Source of the DNA: Pseudotabrizicola sp.
GTDB taxonomy: Bacteria > Pseudomonadota > Alphaproteobacteria > Rhodobacterales > Rhodobacteraceae
NCBI RefSeq assembly: GCF_030684215.1
Contig: NZ_JAUXOV010000076.1
Location: 62,001-126,000 of the forward strand
DNA: 64,000 bases
Direction of reading: 5' to 3'
Shown: in pieces, positions 17,749 to 27,908 of the stretch
How the letters are laid out: the number at the start of each line of letters is the position of its first letter
Position numbering within the stretch: position 1 is the stretch's first letter
Made by a program: the position numbers and the translations under genes
Notes under the pieces: model-generated
Databases searched by the model: none
Told to the model about the DNA's origin: nothing
The model's input: the letters and a program-made list of their open reading frames with translations, nothing else

Positions 17749-18878
17749 GGGGGCGGCGCGAATTCGTGGCGCAGGGCCGCGCCATGTTCATCGACGCCCG
17801 GCACCACCGCAGGCAGGGAATCGCGCGCATCGGAAAACCGCAAACCCCGGTCCATCAGATCCACCGGTCCGCTTGCCGTGGCCACGCGGGTGCGGCGGGC
17901 CTGTGGATGGTCTGCCAGATCGGCCAGATCCGACAGTCGCCCGCAGGCGATGCCCGACCGGTTCAAAAGCGCAATGGCCTGATCGCGGGGCAGGGCGGCC
18001 ATCACCGGGGCAATCAGCGCGTCGATCTGGTCGCGATGCGCCACCCGCGCGACATTGGTGGCAAAGCGCGGGTCTTGGCTAAGGTCCGCCCGGCCCAGAA
18101 TGCCCGCGGCAAAGCTGACCCATTCGCGGTCGCTTTGCACCGACAGCAGAACCGCGCGGCCATCGGCACAGACAAAGGCGCCATAAGGCGCGATGCTGGG
18201 GTGCTGCACCCCCATCCGCGCCGGGGCCATCCCGCCGTAATGCGATTGCAGATAGGGCACGTTCATCCAGTCCGCCATCGTCTGGAACAGCGATACCTCG
18301 ACATGCCGTCCAATGCCGTTGCGCTCCCGCGCGATCAGCGATTGCAGGATGCCCGCAAAGGCGGTTTCCCCCGCCGCAATGTCACAAACTGAAATCCCCA
18401 CCCGCGCCGGGCCTTGCGCGGTGCCGTTGATCGACAAAAGCCCGGACTCGGCCTGAATCAGCATGTCATAGGCCTTTTGGTCGCGATACGGCCCCTCCTC
18501 GCCATAGCCGGAGATCGAGACATAGATCAGCCCCGGATGTGCCGCGCACAAAGCGTCCCGGCCAAGCCCCAGACGATCCGCAGCACCGGGGGCAAGGTTT
18601 TGCACAAAGACATCCGCCCGGGCCGCCATCGCGCGCAACAGCGCCAGATCCTCGGCACGGCGCAGGTCCAGCGCGATGGATTCCTTGCCCCGGTTCAACC
18701 AGACGAAATAGGCGCTTTCCCCATGGACAAGCGTATCGTAGCGGCGGGCAAAATCGCCTTCGGGGCGTTCGACCTTGATGACCCGCGCCCCCGCCTCGGC
18801 CAGTCGCGACGTGGCAAGCGGGGCCGCCACCGCCTGTTCCAACGAAACCACCAGAATTCCGTCCAGATCGGCGGTCAT
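17745..18878 (-). CDS. CaiB/BaiF family CoA transferase
   Basis: The protein has 377 residues from the ATG at 18878, which overlaps the upstream acyl-CoA dehydrogenase stop as ATGA. Class III CoA-transferase signs are GILVVSLEQAVAAPLATSRLAEAGARVIKVERPEGDFARRYD, the aspartate-containing LIYVSISGYGEEGPY loop (catalytic Asp expected nearby in QNLAPGAADRLGLGRDAL) and HPSIAPYGAFVCADGRAV. The family moves CoA between organic acids, often succinyl-CoA to a dicarboxylate. Coupling to an acyl-CoA dehydrogenase suggests activation followed by oxidation of one acid. The acid is not identifiable. A link to the FAS1-like hydratase at 2210 is possible but not adjacent. Confidence 0.88.
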   Translation of the reverse strand: MTADLDGILVVSLEQAVAAPLATSRLAEAGARVIKVERPEGDFARRYDTLVHGESAYFVWLNRGKESIALDLRRAEDLALLRAMAARADVFVQNLAPGAADRLGLGRDALCAAHPGLIYVSISGYGEEGPYRDQKAYDMLIQAESGLLSINGTAQGPARVGISVCDIAAGETAFAGILQSLIARERNGIGRHVEVSLFQTMADWMNVPYLQSHYGGMAPARMGVQHPSIAPYGAFVCADGRAVLLSVQSDREWVSFAAGILGRADLSQDPRFATNVARVAHRDQIDALIAPVMAALPRDQAIALLNRSGIACGRLSDLADLADHPQARRTRVATASGPVDLMDRGLRFSDARDSLPAVVPGVDEHGAALRHEFAPPP

Positions 18879-20053
18879 GCGGGTGCCCCGTAGCTTTTGG
18901 GCAGGCCCAGCACCTGTTCGGCGATGTAGCACAGGATCAGGTTGGTGCTGATCGGGGCCACCTGATATAGCCGCGCCTCGCGGAATTTGCGTTCCACGTC
19001 ATATTCTTCGGCAAAGCCAAAGCCGCCATGGGTCTGCACACAGGCCTCGGCGGCCTCCCAACTGGCATCGGCGGCCAGCATTTTGGCGGTATTGGCCTCG
19101 ACCCCCGGATTGTGGCCCGCGTCATACAGGGCCGCGGCGCGGTAGACGATGGCCTCGGCGGCGATCATATGGGCATAGGCGCGGGCCAGCGGGAATTGCA
19201 CCCCCTGATTGCGCCCGATCGGGGCGCCAAAGACCACCCGCTCCTTGGCATAGGTCGAGGCCTTGTCGATGAACCATTTCGCATCGCCGATACATTCGGC
19301 GGCAATCAAGATGCGTTCGGAATTCATCCCCGACAGGATATAGCGAAAGCCCTTGCCCTCGTCGCCGATCAGGGCGGTGGCGGGGATCCGCAGGTTGTCA
19401 AAGAAAACCTCGGTGGTGGCGTGGTTCATCATGGTGCGGATCGGGCGAATGTCGATGCCATTGCCGATCTTGCCGCGCAGGTCGATCAGGAACACCGACA
19501 ACCCATCGGTGCGCGTCTGCGCCTCCTCGCGGGGGGTGGTGCGTGCCAGCAGGATCATCAGGTCGGAATGTTCGGCCCGCGAGGTCCAGATCTTCTGGCC
19601 GTTGATGACATACTCATCCCCCTCGCGCCGGGCAAAGGTCTTGAGCGCCAGCGTGTCGGTGCCGGAACTCGGCTCTGTCACGCCAAAGGCCTGAAGCCGC
19701 AACGACCCATCGGCGATGCCCGGCAGGTATTGGCGTTTCTGGTCCTCGCTGCCATGGCGCAGCAAGGTGCCCATCGTATACATCTGCGCATGGCAGGCGG
19801 CGGCATTGCAGCCCTGACGGTGGATTTCCTCAAGCACCACCGCCGCCGCCGACAGGCTCAACCCCGACCCGCCATAGGCCTCGGGGATCATCGCGCCAAG
19901 CCATCCTTCGCGGATCAAAGCGTTGACGAAATCTGTCGGATAGGCGCGGCGGCTGTCCAGATCGCGCCAGTAGCTGCCGGGAAACCCGGCACAGACCCGC
20001 GCCACACCGTCGCGGATTGCGTCAAATTCGACCGTTGGATTAAATGCATTCAT
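18875..20053 (-). CDS. Acyl-CoA dehydrogenase
   Basis: The 392-residue FAD enzyme is taken from the ATG at 20053 (MNAFNPTVEFDAIRDGV), with AGGAG ten bases upstream. Ten extra residues are possible from an earlier ATG. Family signatures are AFGVTEPSSGTDTLALKT, IWTSRAEHSDLMILLART, the ERVVFGAPIGRNQGVQFPLA segment and the C-terminal QTHGGFGFAEEYDVERKFREARL. It oxidises an acyl-CoA to the 2-enoyl-CoA, feeding electrons to ETF. It is translationally coupled to the CaiB gene, suggesting sequential steps. Chain specificity is not readable; branched or dicarboxylic short acyl-CoAs fit the context. Confidence 0.9.
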   Translation of the reverse strand: MNAFNPTVEFDAIRDGVARVCAGFPGSYWRDLDSRRAYPTDFVNALIREGWLGAMIPEAYGGSGLSLSAAAVVLEEIHRQGCNAAACHAQMYTMGTLLRHGSEDQKRQYLPGIADGSLRLQAFGVTEPSSGTDTLALKTFARREGDEYVINGQKIWTSRAEHSDLMILLARTTPREEAQTRTDGLSVFLIDLRGKIGNGIDIRPIRTMMNHATTEVFFDNLRIPATALIGDEGKGFRYILSGMNSERILIAAECIGDAKWFIDKASTYAKERVVFGAPIGRNQGVQFPLARAYAHMIAAEAIVYRAAALYDAGHNPGVEANTAKMLAADASWEAAEACVQTHGGFGFAEEYDVERKFREARLYQVAPISTNLILCYIAEQVLGLPKSYGAPA

Positions 20054-20582
20054 CGCCGAAGGGCTCCTTTTGCGTGGTGCCATTGGTGACAGGTTTGCTG
20101 GCGAAATTGAAATAGTGACGCAGACTTTCAGCTATGTGCTGCGCGTATGGGAGGTGAATCGGTGGTCGCATCGGCCTTTGCCCCTGCCGCAGCACCGCTG
20201 CCGCGCCGCGCGCAACCCCTTGGCGTCAGGGATCTATTCGCAATAATGCAACTATTAATCAATGTGTTACATGGCTCCGCCGTCCCGGTATGGCGCGGCG
20301 GAACGGGCTGGGGCCACGCGCCTTGCCCGTGGGGCGGTGGGGCAAGGCGTGGGCGCGATCCGCCGGGACCGCAGCCACCGCCGATTCGGACGCTGCGCTG
20401 CGGCATGCGGCGCGGGCGCGCAGTATTCAAGTGCATACAATTTACGAATCTCGTGCGTTTCCAGACGGATTTCGTGCCCCTCTCCGTTGACCCCGGTGGG
20501 GGAGCAGAGTAAACGAGTTCGCAAGAGTGCAAGCGGATCGCCAGCATCCGCAGCTCGCAGTCGCCAGCCGAAGGAGCATCTC
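20054..20582. promoter_or_regulatory. 529-bp intergenic region upstream of nuoA
   Basis: The divergent gap between the acyl-CoA dehydrogenase gene and nuoA holds no convincing gene. Open frames on both strands here have low-complexity Pro/Arg/Gly composition and no family-like motif. An AT-rich stretch at about 20228-20275 and a second at 20433-20475 are the likely control regions for the two directions. Confidence 0.45.
20487..20515 (+). promoter_or_regulatory. Candidate nuo operon promoter
   Basis: TTGACC (20487-20492) and TAAACG (20510-20515) are separated by 17 bases, about 70 bases before the nuoA GTG. The -10 match is imperfect, so this is a candidate only. Confidence 0.35.
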
Positions 20583-21472
<890 letters not shown>

Positions 21473-21483
21473 GGAGAAACGAC

Positions 21484-22128
21484 ATGTCCGAAGCCCAGAT
21501 ATCGGAAGCCTTGCAAGAGCTTGCCGCCCATATCGAGATGAAGCGGCCCAATGATGTGCTGTCCAGCCGGATCGCTTTTGGCGAACTGACGCTGGAGGTG
21601 GTCGCCAGCCATATCGCTGATTTCAGCGATTTTTTGCGTGTCGATGCGGGCTGCCGGTTTTCGTCGTTGGTGGATATTACTGCGGTTGATCACCCGACCC
21701 GCGAGCGTCGCTTCGATGTGGTCTATCATTTCCTGTCGATGTATCAAAACCACCGCATCCGCATCAAGATCGCGGTGGGGGAACAGGACATGGTGCCGTC
21801 ACTGGTTGATGTGTACCCTAGTGCCAACTGGTTTGAACGCGAAGTGTTCGACATGTTCGGCATCCTGTTTTCCGGCCACCCTGACCTGCGCCGCATCCTG
21901 ACCGATTACGGTTTCCGCGGCCATCCGCTGCGCAAGGATTTCCCCACCACCGGCTACACCGAAGTGCGCTACGATGAGGCGCAAAAGCGCGTGGTCTATG
22001 AGCCGGTCAATCTGGTGCAGGAATACCGGCAGTTTGATTTCATGTCGCCATGGGAAGGCGCGCAATACGTGCTGCCCGGTGACGACAAGGCGGGGGCACC
22101 GCGCAAGTCTGCCGAGGGGGGCAAATAG
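21484..22128 (+). CDS. nuoC: NADH-quinone oxidoreductase subunit C
   Basis: The 214-residue peripheral-arm subunit (30-kDa family) carries the signature ERELFDMFGI-like [37 protein letters not shown]. It follows nuoB by 11 bp with GAGGAGAAACGAC before the ATG. Separate nuoC and nuoD genes are the usual alphaproteobacterial arrangement. Its last codons (GAGGGGGGCAAATAG) also act as the ribosome site for the next gene, a sulfotransferase instead of nuoD. Confidence 0.95.
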   Translation: MSEAQISEALQELAAHIEMKRPNDVLSSRIAFGELTLEVVASHIADFSDFLRVDAGCRFSSLVDITAVDHPTRERRFDVVYHFLSMYQNHRIRIKIAVGEQDMVPSLVDVYPSANWFEREVFDMFGILFSGHPDLRRILTDYGFRGHPLRKDFPTTGYTEVRYDEAQKRVVYEPVNLVQEYRQFDFMSPWEGAQYVLPGDDKAGAPRKSAEGGK

Positions 22129-23076
22129 GTGTCTGCACCTGTGCCAAACCACCTCTTTTGCGTTGGTGCGCAAAAGGCAGGGACCACTTGGCTTTACGAC
22201 TATTTTTCCGCGCATCCGCAGGTGCATGTTCCGCCAGTGAAGGAAATGCACTATTTCAACGTGTTGCATGATCCCAATCAGGCAGGATTCTATCATGCGC
22301 GACGCAATGCCGTGCAAAGCATGCTCGAAACGGCAGGTGATGGGGCGGAAAATCGGGGCGCGCAACCGGGAGATCCGGTGTCGCTTAATACGGTGCTTGA
22401 CCTTGTAAAGATGCACGAATCCAAAGAGTCAGACCACGCCGCTTACCGTCGGTTTATGGTGAAGGACGCCGGGGCGTCGCCTTGGGTGGCCGATATCACG
22501 CCAGCCTATTGCACCTTGGGGCCAGGGGTTATGACCTCGATGCTTCAGGCTTTCCCCGGTGCCAAAATGATCTACATTCTGCGCGATCCGGTCAGCCGTC
22601 TGTGGTCCCAGGTGCAGATGGAACTGCGCAGGCGCAGGGCCAGTGGTCAGGTTCAGTATACCGCAGAGATGCTGATTTCCTCACTGCTTGAGGGGCATGA
22701 AGATCATATGCTCGCGCGGAGCAATTATCCTGGCACTTTGTTTGCGCTTGGGCATTTGCCCAAGGATCGTGTCAAATACATGTTTTACGAGACTTTGTTC
22801 TCGGATAACGCCATGCTGGAACTGTGTAATTTCCTGAATATCGGCTTCAAGCCGGGAGATTACAGCCGCCGTGTCAGGGCCGGAGTCGAGGCAAAAATGA
22901 CGGAAGACCAAATAATGATCTTTCGCTGGCTGCTGGCTTCGGTTTATCGACGCGTCTACGATGCGTTTGGCAACGCGGTGCCACGCGGTTGGGATTTGTC
23001 AGCAATGGATGCAAAGCGTCCGAGTTTTCTTGATGTGTCGAAAATCGGGCCTCACGTCATGAGCAAGGCAGGATAA
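22129..23076 (+). CDS. PAPS-dependent sulfotransferase embedded in the nuo operon
   Basis: This 315-residue Sulfotransfer_1/3-type protein starts at the GTG at 22129, immediately after the nuoC TAG. The PAPS 5'-phosphosulfate loop is visible at residues 13-21 (GAQKAGTTW) and the 3'-phosphate motif at 152-160 (RDPVSRLWS) after MIYI. No signal peptide is evident, so it should be cytosolic. It stops one base before nuoD, and its 3' end supplies the AGGA ribosome site of nuoD. By eye its codons are more A/T-rich than those of neighbouring nuo genes, suggesting later arrival. The acceptor (lipid, sugar, amine or protein) is unknown. No direct link to complex I is established. Confidence 0.88.
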   Translation: MSAPVPNHLFCVGAQKAGTTWLYDYFSAHPQVHVPPVKEMHYFNVLHDPNQAGFYHARRNAVQSMLETAGDGAENRGAQPGDPVSLNTVLDLVKMHESKESDHAAYRRFMVKDAGASPWVADITPAYCTLGPGVMTSMLQAFPGAKMIYILRDPVSRLWSQVQMELRRRRASGQVQYTAEMLISSLLEGHEDHMLARSNYPGTLFALGHLPKDRVKYMFYETLFSDNAMLELCNFLNIGFKPGDYSRRVRAGVEAKMTEDQIMIFRWLLASVYRRVYDAFGNAVPRGWDLSAMDAKRPSFLDVSKIGPHVMSKAG

Positions 23077-23077
23077 T

Positions 23078-24313
23078 ATGGACGGCGATATCCGCAAGAA
23101 CACCTATGACGACGGTTCGACCGACTTTGAGACGGGCGAGCAGAAAATCCGCAATTTTAACATCAACTTCGGCCCGCAACACCCTGCGGCCCATGGCGTT
23201 TTGCGCTTGGTGCTGGAGCTTGACGGCGAGATTGTCGAACGCTGCGATCCGCATATTGGCCTGCTGCACCGTGGCACCGAAAAGCTGATGGAAAGCCGCA
23301 CCTATCTGCAAAACCTGCCCTATTTCGACCGGCTCGACTATGTGGCGCCGATGAATCAGGAACATGCATGGTGTTTGGCGATAGAACGGCTGACCGGAAC
23401 AGTGGTTCCGCGCCGTGCATCGCTGATCCGGGTGCTTTATTCCGAGATTGGTCGGGTGCTGAACCACCTGCTGAACGTGACCACGCAAGCCATGGACGTG
23501 GGGGCGCTGACGCCGCCGCTCTGGGGTTTTGAGGAACGTGAAAAGCTGATGGTGTTCTATGAGCGGGCCTGTGGTGCCCGCCTGCACGCCGCCTATTTTC
23601 GCCCCGGTGGCGTTCACGTTGATCTGCCCGACCGGCTGGTGGAAGATATCGACCAATGGGCGGTGGAATTCCCGCGTGTTCTGGATGACATCGACACACT
23701 TCTGACCGAAAACCGCATTTTCAAGCAGCGCAATGCCGACATCGGTATCGTGACAGAGGAAGATATCCTGACATGGGGCTACTCTGGTGTCATGGTGCGC
23801 GGCTCTGGTCTGGCATGGGATTTGCGCCGCAGCCAACCTTATGAATGCTATGACGAATTTGACTTCAAGATTCCGATTGGCAAGAACGGCGACTGCTATG
23901 ACCGCTATCTGTGCCGCATGCAGGAAATGCGCGAGTCGACCAGCATCATCCGGCAGGCCTGCGCGAAACTGCGGGTGGAAAAGGGCGATGTGCTGGCCCG
24001 TGGCAAGATCACGCCGCCCAAGCGTGGCGAGATGAAGACCAGCATGGAAGCCTTGATCCACCATTTCAAACTTTACACCGAAGGGTTCCACGTGCCCGCT
24101 GGTGAGGTTTACGCATCGGTTGAGGCTCCCAAGGGTGAATTCGGCGTCTATCTGATGGCCGACGGTACCAACAAACCCTACCGCGCCAAGATCCGCGCGC
24201 CGGGATTTCTGCACCTGCAATCCATGGATTATATCTGCAAGGGGCATCAGCTTGCTGACGTCTCTGCCATCATCGGCACGATGGACGTCGTGTTCGGGGA
24301 GATCGACCGCTAA
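23078..24313 (+). CDS. nuoD: NADH-quinone oxidoreductase subunit D
   Basis: The 411-residue 49-kDa-type subunit forms much of the quinone pocket. Family signatures are [36 protein letters not shown] and the conserved [16 protein letters not shown], with DVVFGEIDR at the end. The ATG is one base after the sulfotransferase stop (GGATAATATG). The TAA overlaps nuoE by one base. Confidence 0.96.
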   Translation: MDGDIRKNTYDDGSTDFETGEQKIRNFNINFGPQHPAAHGVLRLVLELDGEIVERCDPHIGLLHRGTEKLMESRTYLQNLPYFDRLDYVAPMNQEHAWCLAIERLTGTVVPRRASLIRVLYSEIGRVLNHLLNVTTQAMDVGALTPPLWGFEEREKLMVFYERACGARLHAAYFRPGGVHVDLPDRLVEDIDQWAVEFPRVLDDIDTLLTENRIFKQRNADIGIVTEEDILTWGYSGVMVRGSGLAWDLRRSQPYECYDEFDFKIPIGKNGDCYDRYLCRMQEMRESTSIIRQACAKLRVEKGDVLARGKITPPKRGEMKTSMEALIHHFKLYTEGFHVPAGEVYASVEAPKGEFGVYLMADGTNKPYRAKIRAPGFLHLQSMDYICKGHQLADVSAIIGTMDVVFGEIDR

Positions 24314-25479
24314 TGCTGCGCCGCCTTCACAAAGACCAGCCTGCCTCGTTTGAATTCACGCCCGCAAACCTTGCTTGGGCGCAGGGGCAGATTTCCAAAT
24401 ACCCCGAGGGGCGGCAGGCCTCTGCCATCATCCCGCTTTTGTGGCGCGCTCAGGAACAGCATGGCTGGCTGACGCGTCCGGCGATTGAATATGTGGCGGG
24501 TATGCTGGGTATGGCCTATATCCGCGCGCTGGAAGTGGCGACATTCTACTTCATGTTCCAGCTGCAACCGGTTGGGTCAATTGCCAATATCCAAATATGC
24601 GGCACAACGTCGTGCATGATCTGCGGTGCCGAAGACCTGATTGCGGTGTGTCAGGAACTGATTGCCAAGCAGCCACATACAGTGTCGTCAGATGGCAAAT
24701 TCTCGTGGGAAGAGGTCGAATGTCTGGGTGCGTGCAGCAATGCGCCGATGGCCCAGATCGGCAAGGATTACTACGAAGATTTGACGCCTGAAAAGCTGCG
24801 CGACCTGATCGCGCGGTTCAGCGCTGGCGAAGTGCCGGTTCCCGGCCCGCAAAACGGGCGTTACGCGTCCGAGCCGCTGACCGGGCTGACCTCGCTCAAA
24901 GACCATGAGGCGGGGCGCAAACCCTATAACGCCAGCGCGCAGCTTGCGGTGGATATCGGCGAGACGGTCAAGCGGATTGATGGCACCGAAGTGCCGCTGA
25001 CCACGCCATGGCTGGGCAAACCGAAAGCGCCGAAAAGTGGTGCCAAGTTCAGCGAACCCAAACCGGGTGCGGGCCGTCCGGCGGATGATACTGGCGTGAC
25101 GGTGCAGGAAGCGCCAGCGCAGTCAAAGGGCAAGCCAGTGTCAAAGGATGACCCGGCAAGCACCCCAGCCGAAGCCAGCGCTGTGGCATCCGAAGCGGTG
25201 AAGCCCAAGGGGTTGACAGCTGCGCGCGGTGGGGCCGCTGACAACCTCAAAGAAATTGAGGGCATTGGCCCTGTGCTGGAAAAGCTGTGCCACGAGCTTG
25301 GCTTTTTCCACTTTGACCAGATTGCTGGCTGGTCCGGGGCAGATATCGCCTGGATGGACCAGAATCTGAAAGGGTTCCGTGGCCGTGTGACCCGCGACAA
25401 ATGGGTGCCACAGGCCAAGATCATCGTGACCGAAGGGCTGGAGGCATTCCGCATCCGGGCCAAGACCAACGACTACTAA
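24313..25479 (+). CDS. nuoE: NADH-quinone oxidoreductase subunit E with C-terminal HhH-like extension
   Basis: The protein has 388 residues, more than twice the roughly 165-residue core. Residues 1-170 are the thioredoxin-like NuoE with [2Fe-2S] cluster N1a ligands in [11 protein letters not shown] and [11 protein letters not shown] Pro/Ala/Lys-rich linker (about 200-305) follows. A C-terminal domain (about 308-388) contains [20 protein letters not shown] and a WVPQA segment, resembling helix-hairpin-helix domains seen fused to NuoE-like proteins in Rhodobacteraceae. The linker looks unstructured. The extension's role is unknown; it may stabilise or anchor the N-module. Confidence 0.93.
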   Translation: MLRRLHKDQPASFEFTPANLAWAQGQISKYPEGRQASAIIPLLWRAQEQHGWLTRPAIEYVAGMLGMAYIRALEVATFYFMFQLQPVGSIANIQICGTTSCMICGAEDLIAVCQELIAKQPHTVSSDGKFSWEEVECLGACSNAPMAQIGKDYYEDLTPEKLRDLIARFSAGEVPVPGPQNGRYASEPLTGLTSLKDHEAGRKPYNASAQLAVDIGETVKRIDGTEVPLTTPWLGKPKAPKSGAKFSEPKPGAGRPADDTGVTVQEAPAQSKGKPVSKDDPASTPAEASAVASEAVKPKGLTAARGGAADNLKEIEGIGPVLEKLCHELGFFHFDQIAGWSGADIAWMDQNLKGFRGRVTRDKWVPQAKIIVTEGLEAFRIRAKTNDY

Positions 25480-25488
25480 GGGGCTTGA

Positions 25489-25713
25489 ATGAACCGGCCA
25501 GACCCAGACCACGCACGCAAACTGGCGCTTCAGGCCCGGCTTGTGGCATTCGTTCTGGCCGGGACCATGCTGCTTTGGATTGGCGTGCAATATCTGGGCG
25601 GACAACGGGGCTGGGATGCCCGCTATGTCTTTCTGTTCGACTTTGCCGCAATTGCCGCGTTCATCTGGGCGCTGGTTGTGACGTATCAGATCTGGCGCTC
25701 GCGTCGGGGATAA
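25489..25713 (+). CDS. Small DUF5337-like membrane protein
   Basis: The 74-residue protein has two membrane helices: about 20-38 ([19 protein letters not shown]) and 46-66 ([19 protein letters not shown]). A basic C-terminus RSRRG follows. It sits between nuoE and nuoF, nine bases after nuoE and ten before nuoF. Genes of this type are recurrent inside the nuo operon of Rhodobacteraceae. Function is unknown; a complex I accessory or assembly role is inference. Confidence 0.8.
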   Translation: MNRPDPDHARKLALQARLVAFVLAGTMLLWIGVQYLGGQRGWDARYVFLFDFAAIAAFIWALVVTYQIWRSRRG

Positions 25714-25723
25714 GGAAAAGACG

Positions 25724-27019
25724 ATGCTCAAGGATCAGGACCGCATCTTTACCAACCTTTACGGGATGCATGACCGCAGCCTTGCCGGGGCGAAAAAGCG
25801 TGGTCATTGGGATGGCACGGCTGCGATCATCGCACGCGGCCGCGATACGCTTATCGAACAGATGAAGGCATCGGGCTTGCGCGGGCGCGGCGGGGCGGGG
25901 TTCCCGACCGGCCTCAAGTGGTCGTTCATGCCAAAGCAGTCCGATGGGCGTCCGGCATATCTTGTGATCAACGCTGACGAGTCCGAGCCGGGCACCTGCA
26001 AAGACCGCGAAATCATGCGTCACGATCCGCATACGCTTATCGAGGGTGCGCTGATCGCGGCTTTTGCGATGAATGCCAACGCTTGCTACATCTACATTCG
26101 CGGGGAATACATCCGCGAGAAAGAGGCGCTGCAAGCCGCGATAGACGAATGCTATGACGCGGGCCTGCTGGGCAAGAACGCCGCAAAATCGGGCTGGGAT
26201 TTTGACCTTTACCTCCACCATGGGGCCGGGGCCTATATCTGTGGCGAGGAAACCGCGCTGCTGGAAAGCCTTGAGGGCAAGAAGGGCATGCCGCGGATGA
26301 AGCCGCCGTTCCCGGCTGGCGCTGGCCTGTATGGTTGCCCAACAACCGTGAACAATGTGGAATCTATTGCCGTTGTGCCGACCATTCTACGCCGTGGGCC
26401 GGAGTGGTTTGCGAGCTTTGGTCGCCCAAACAACGCAGGCACCAAGCTGTTCGCCATATCGGGCCATGTGAACGCGCCTTGCGTGGTCGAAGAATCAATG
26501 TCGATCCCGCTGAAAGAGCTGCTGGATCGTCATTGCGGCGGTGTGCGCGGCGGCTGGAAGAACATCAAGGCGGTGATCCCCGGTGGGTCTTCGGTGCCGA
26601 TGCTGAACGCGGCGCAGTGCGATGATGCGATCATGGATTTCGACTGGCTGCGCGAGCAGCGCTCGGGTCTTGGGACGGCGGCTGTCATCGTGATGGATCA
26701 GTCCACCGATGTGATCAAGGCGATCTGGCGGCTGTCAAAGTTCTATAAGCACGAGTCTTGTGGCCAGTGTACGCCCTGCCGTGAAGGCACCGGCTGGATG
26801 ATGCGGGTGATGGACCGTCTGGTGCGTGGTGAGGCCGAGGTAGAGGAAATCGACATGCTGTTGTCGGTGACCAAGCAGGTTGAGGGCCACACGATCTGCG
26901 CTCTTGGCGATGCCGCGGCCTGGCCGATCCAAGGCCTGGTCCGCCATTTCCGCGATGAGATCGAAGACCGGATCAAGGCCAAGAAGACCGGGCGCATCAG
27001 CGCGGTTGCGGCTGAGTGA
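25724..27019 (+). CDS. nuoF: NADH-quinone oxidoreductase subunit F
   Basis: The 431-residue flavoprotein binds NADH, FMN and cluster N3. The FMN/NADH loops are [16 protein letters not shown], the [12 protein letters not shown] segment and [22 protein letters not shown]. The [4Fe-4S] ligands are in [14 protein letters not shown] with the distal Cys in [13 protein letters not shown]. Its stop overlaps the ATG of a small lipoprotein gene (TGATG). Confidence 0.96.
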   Translation: MLKDQDRIFTNLYGMHDRSLAGAKKRGHWDGTAAIIARGRDTLIEQMKASGLRGRGGAGFPTGLKWSFMPKQSDGRPAYLVINADESEPGTCKDREIMRHDPHTLIEGALIAAFAMNANACYIYIRGEYIREKEALQAAIDECYDAGLLGKNAAKSGWDFDLYLHHGAGAYICGEETALLESLEGKKGMPRMKPPFPAGAGLYGCPTTVNNVESIAVVPTILRRGPEWFASFGRPNNAGTKLFAISGHVNAPCVVEESMSIPLKELLDRHCGGVRGGWKNIKAVIPGGSSVPMLNAAQCDDAIMDFDWLREQRSGLGTAAVIVMDQSTDVIKAIWRLSKFYKHESCGQCTPCREGTGWMMRVMDRLVRGEAEVEEIDMLLSVTKQVEGHTICALGDAAAWPIQGLVRHFRDEIEDRIKAKKTGRISAVAAE

Positions 27020-27285
27020 TGGGCAAGAGCGCCGCCCTTTCCCTGACGCTGGCGCTTGGCGCTTGTGTGCAACCAGCCCCGCAAGGTGCTGGTCAGGGTG
27101 CGGCTGCGCCGTCTGTTGCCCCGTTGCGGGTGACCAACAATGGCCAACCCTTCCGCCAGTATGATGGGGCCGCCGCGCGCCGGGTGGCCGATGCCACCTA
27201 TGCCGCGCAGGGCCGCCGCCTGCGCCCAGGTGTCTATGACCGGTTTGAGGCGGGTACATGGGTTTATGTCGGGGGGTGCGTCTGA
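27019..27285 (+). CDS. Small putative lipoprotein in the nuo operon
   Basis: The 88-residue protein begins [27 protein letters not shown] is a lipobox with the cysteine at residue 14, so it should be a lipidated periplasmic protein. The rest is short and ends with PGVYDRFEAGTWVYVGGCV; I recognise no known family. The ATG overlaps the nuoF TGA. Together with the lipoprotein at 29922 it suggests a periplasmic side component near complex I, but that is inference. Being coupled to nuoF argues that it is a real gene. Confidence 0.65.
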   Translation: MGKSAALSLTLALGACVQPAPQGAGQGAAAPSVAPLRVTNNGQPFRQYDGAAARRVADATYAAQGRRLRPGVYDRFEAGTWVYVGGCV

Positions 27286-27361
27286 TGCGCTATCCGATAA
27301 CAGCCCAAGTTTGCGTGAACACCCGGTCTTGTCATCGCCTATCAGCGCAAACAGCGCCTAT

Positions 27362-27386
27362 CTCCTTGGCATGGAATGCCAAGGAG
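27362..27386 (+). promoter_or_regulatory. Perfect hairpin hiding the Shine-Dalgarno of the DUF5333-like gene
   Basis: An 11-bp perfect inverted repeat (CTCCTTGGCAT / ATGCCAAGGAG) has only a GGA loop. Its 3' arm contains the AAGGAG (27381-27386) that precedes the ATG at 27393. There is no T-tract, so it is not a terminator. The structure would block ribosome binding unless melted, consistent with translational control, temperature sensing or a need for an unfolding factor. Confidence 0.7.
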
Positions 27387-27392
27387 GCCCTG

Positions 27393-27794
27393 ATGAAACT
27401 GATCCCGATGACACTTGCCGCCCTGATGCTTGCCGTGCCCGCCTTTGCGCTGGTGCCGATCAATCAGGAAAAGCGGATCAACGACACGCTGCGCAGCGGG
27501 TTTATTGCCGATGCGATTGCGGACAATTGCCCGACGATGCAGCCGCGCAAGTTGCGCGCGCTGAACGAACTTTTGAAGCTGCGCGATTATGCTTTGTCGC
27601 AGGGCTATAGCGCTGCCGAAGTGCGGGCCTTTGTGGAAAGCAAGTCTGAAAAAGCGCGTGGGCGCGCCGAAGCTGCGGCTTGGCTGGCGTCCAAAGGGGC
27701 GGTTCCGGGCAAGGCTGACGCTTATTGCGCGGCGGGCACGGAAGAGATCGCGCGCGGCAGTCTTGTCGGCGCATTGCTGAGGGTAACACGGTGA
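27393..27794 (+). CDS. DUF5333-like secreted protein
   Basis: The 133-residue protein has a signal peptide (MKLIPMTLAALMLAVPAFA, cleavage around 19-20). A helical mature part follows: QEKRINDTLRSGFIADAIADNCPTM, SAAEVRAFVESKSEKARGRAEA and a final Cys-containing KADAYCAAGTEEIARGSLVG. Proteins of this family recur in the nuo operons of Rhodobacteraceae. The ATG at 27393 is chosen over longer frames because of AAGGAG at 27381 and the signal peptide. Translation may be limited by the hairpin over that site. Likely periplasmic; function unknown. Confidence 0.8.
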   Translation: MKLIPMTLAALMLAVPAFALVPINQEKRINDTLRSGFIADAIADNCPTMQPRKLRALNELLKLRDYALSQGYSAAEVRAFVESKSEKARGRAEAAAWLASKGAVPGKADAYCAAGTEEIARGSLVGALLRVTR

Positions 27795-27908
27795 CCTTGG
27801 CGCACATATTCAGCCGGGCAGTGCGCTGCCCGGCCCAGAACACGGCTCAGAACACGGCGCGGGGGCGGCTGTCCGTCCCTTTTGCCACGATGGCTGCGGA
27901 GTAAGCAG
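27795..27908. other. Gap before nuoG with a hairpin and a short direct repeat
   Basis: A 9-bp perfect stem at 27813-27834 (GCCGGGCAG / CTGCCCGGC, TGCG loop) is followed by the direct repeat CAGAACACGG twice (near 27836-27857). No T-tract is present. The structure may protect or process the nuo mRNA between nuoF and nuoG. A 37-codon frame starting with GTG at 27791 exists here but has no support as a gene. Confidence 0.45.

Noticed and set aside
20147-20512. A 121-codon plus-strand frame upstream of nuoA
   Set aside because: It is Pro/Gly/Arg-rich without motif or good ribosome site, and lies in the likely promoter region of the nuo operon.
22129-23076. The sulfotransferase as part of an insertion sequence
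   Set aside because: No transposase, terminal inverted repeats or target duplications were seen at its edges; the joints to nuoC and nuoD are clean.
27791-27904. A 37-codon frame from GTG before nuoG
   Set aside because: It overlaps the DUF5333-like gene end and a hairpin, has no homology-like pattern and is too short to support.
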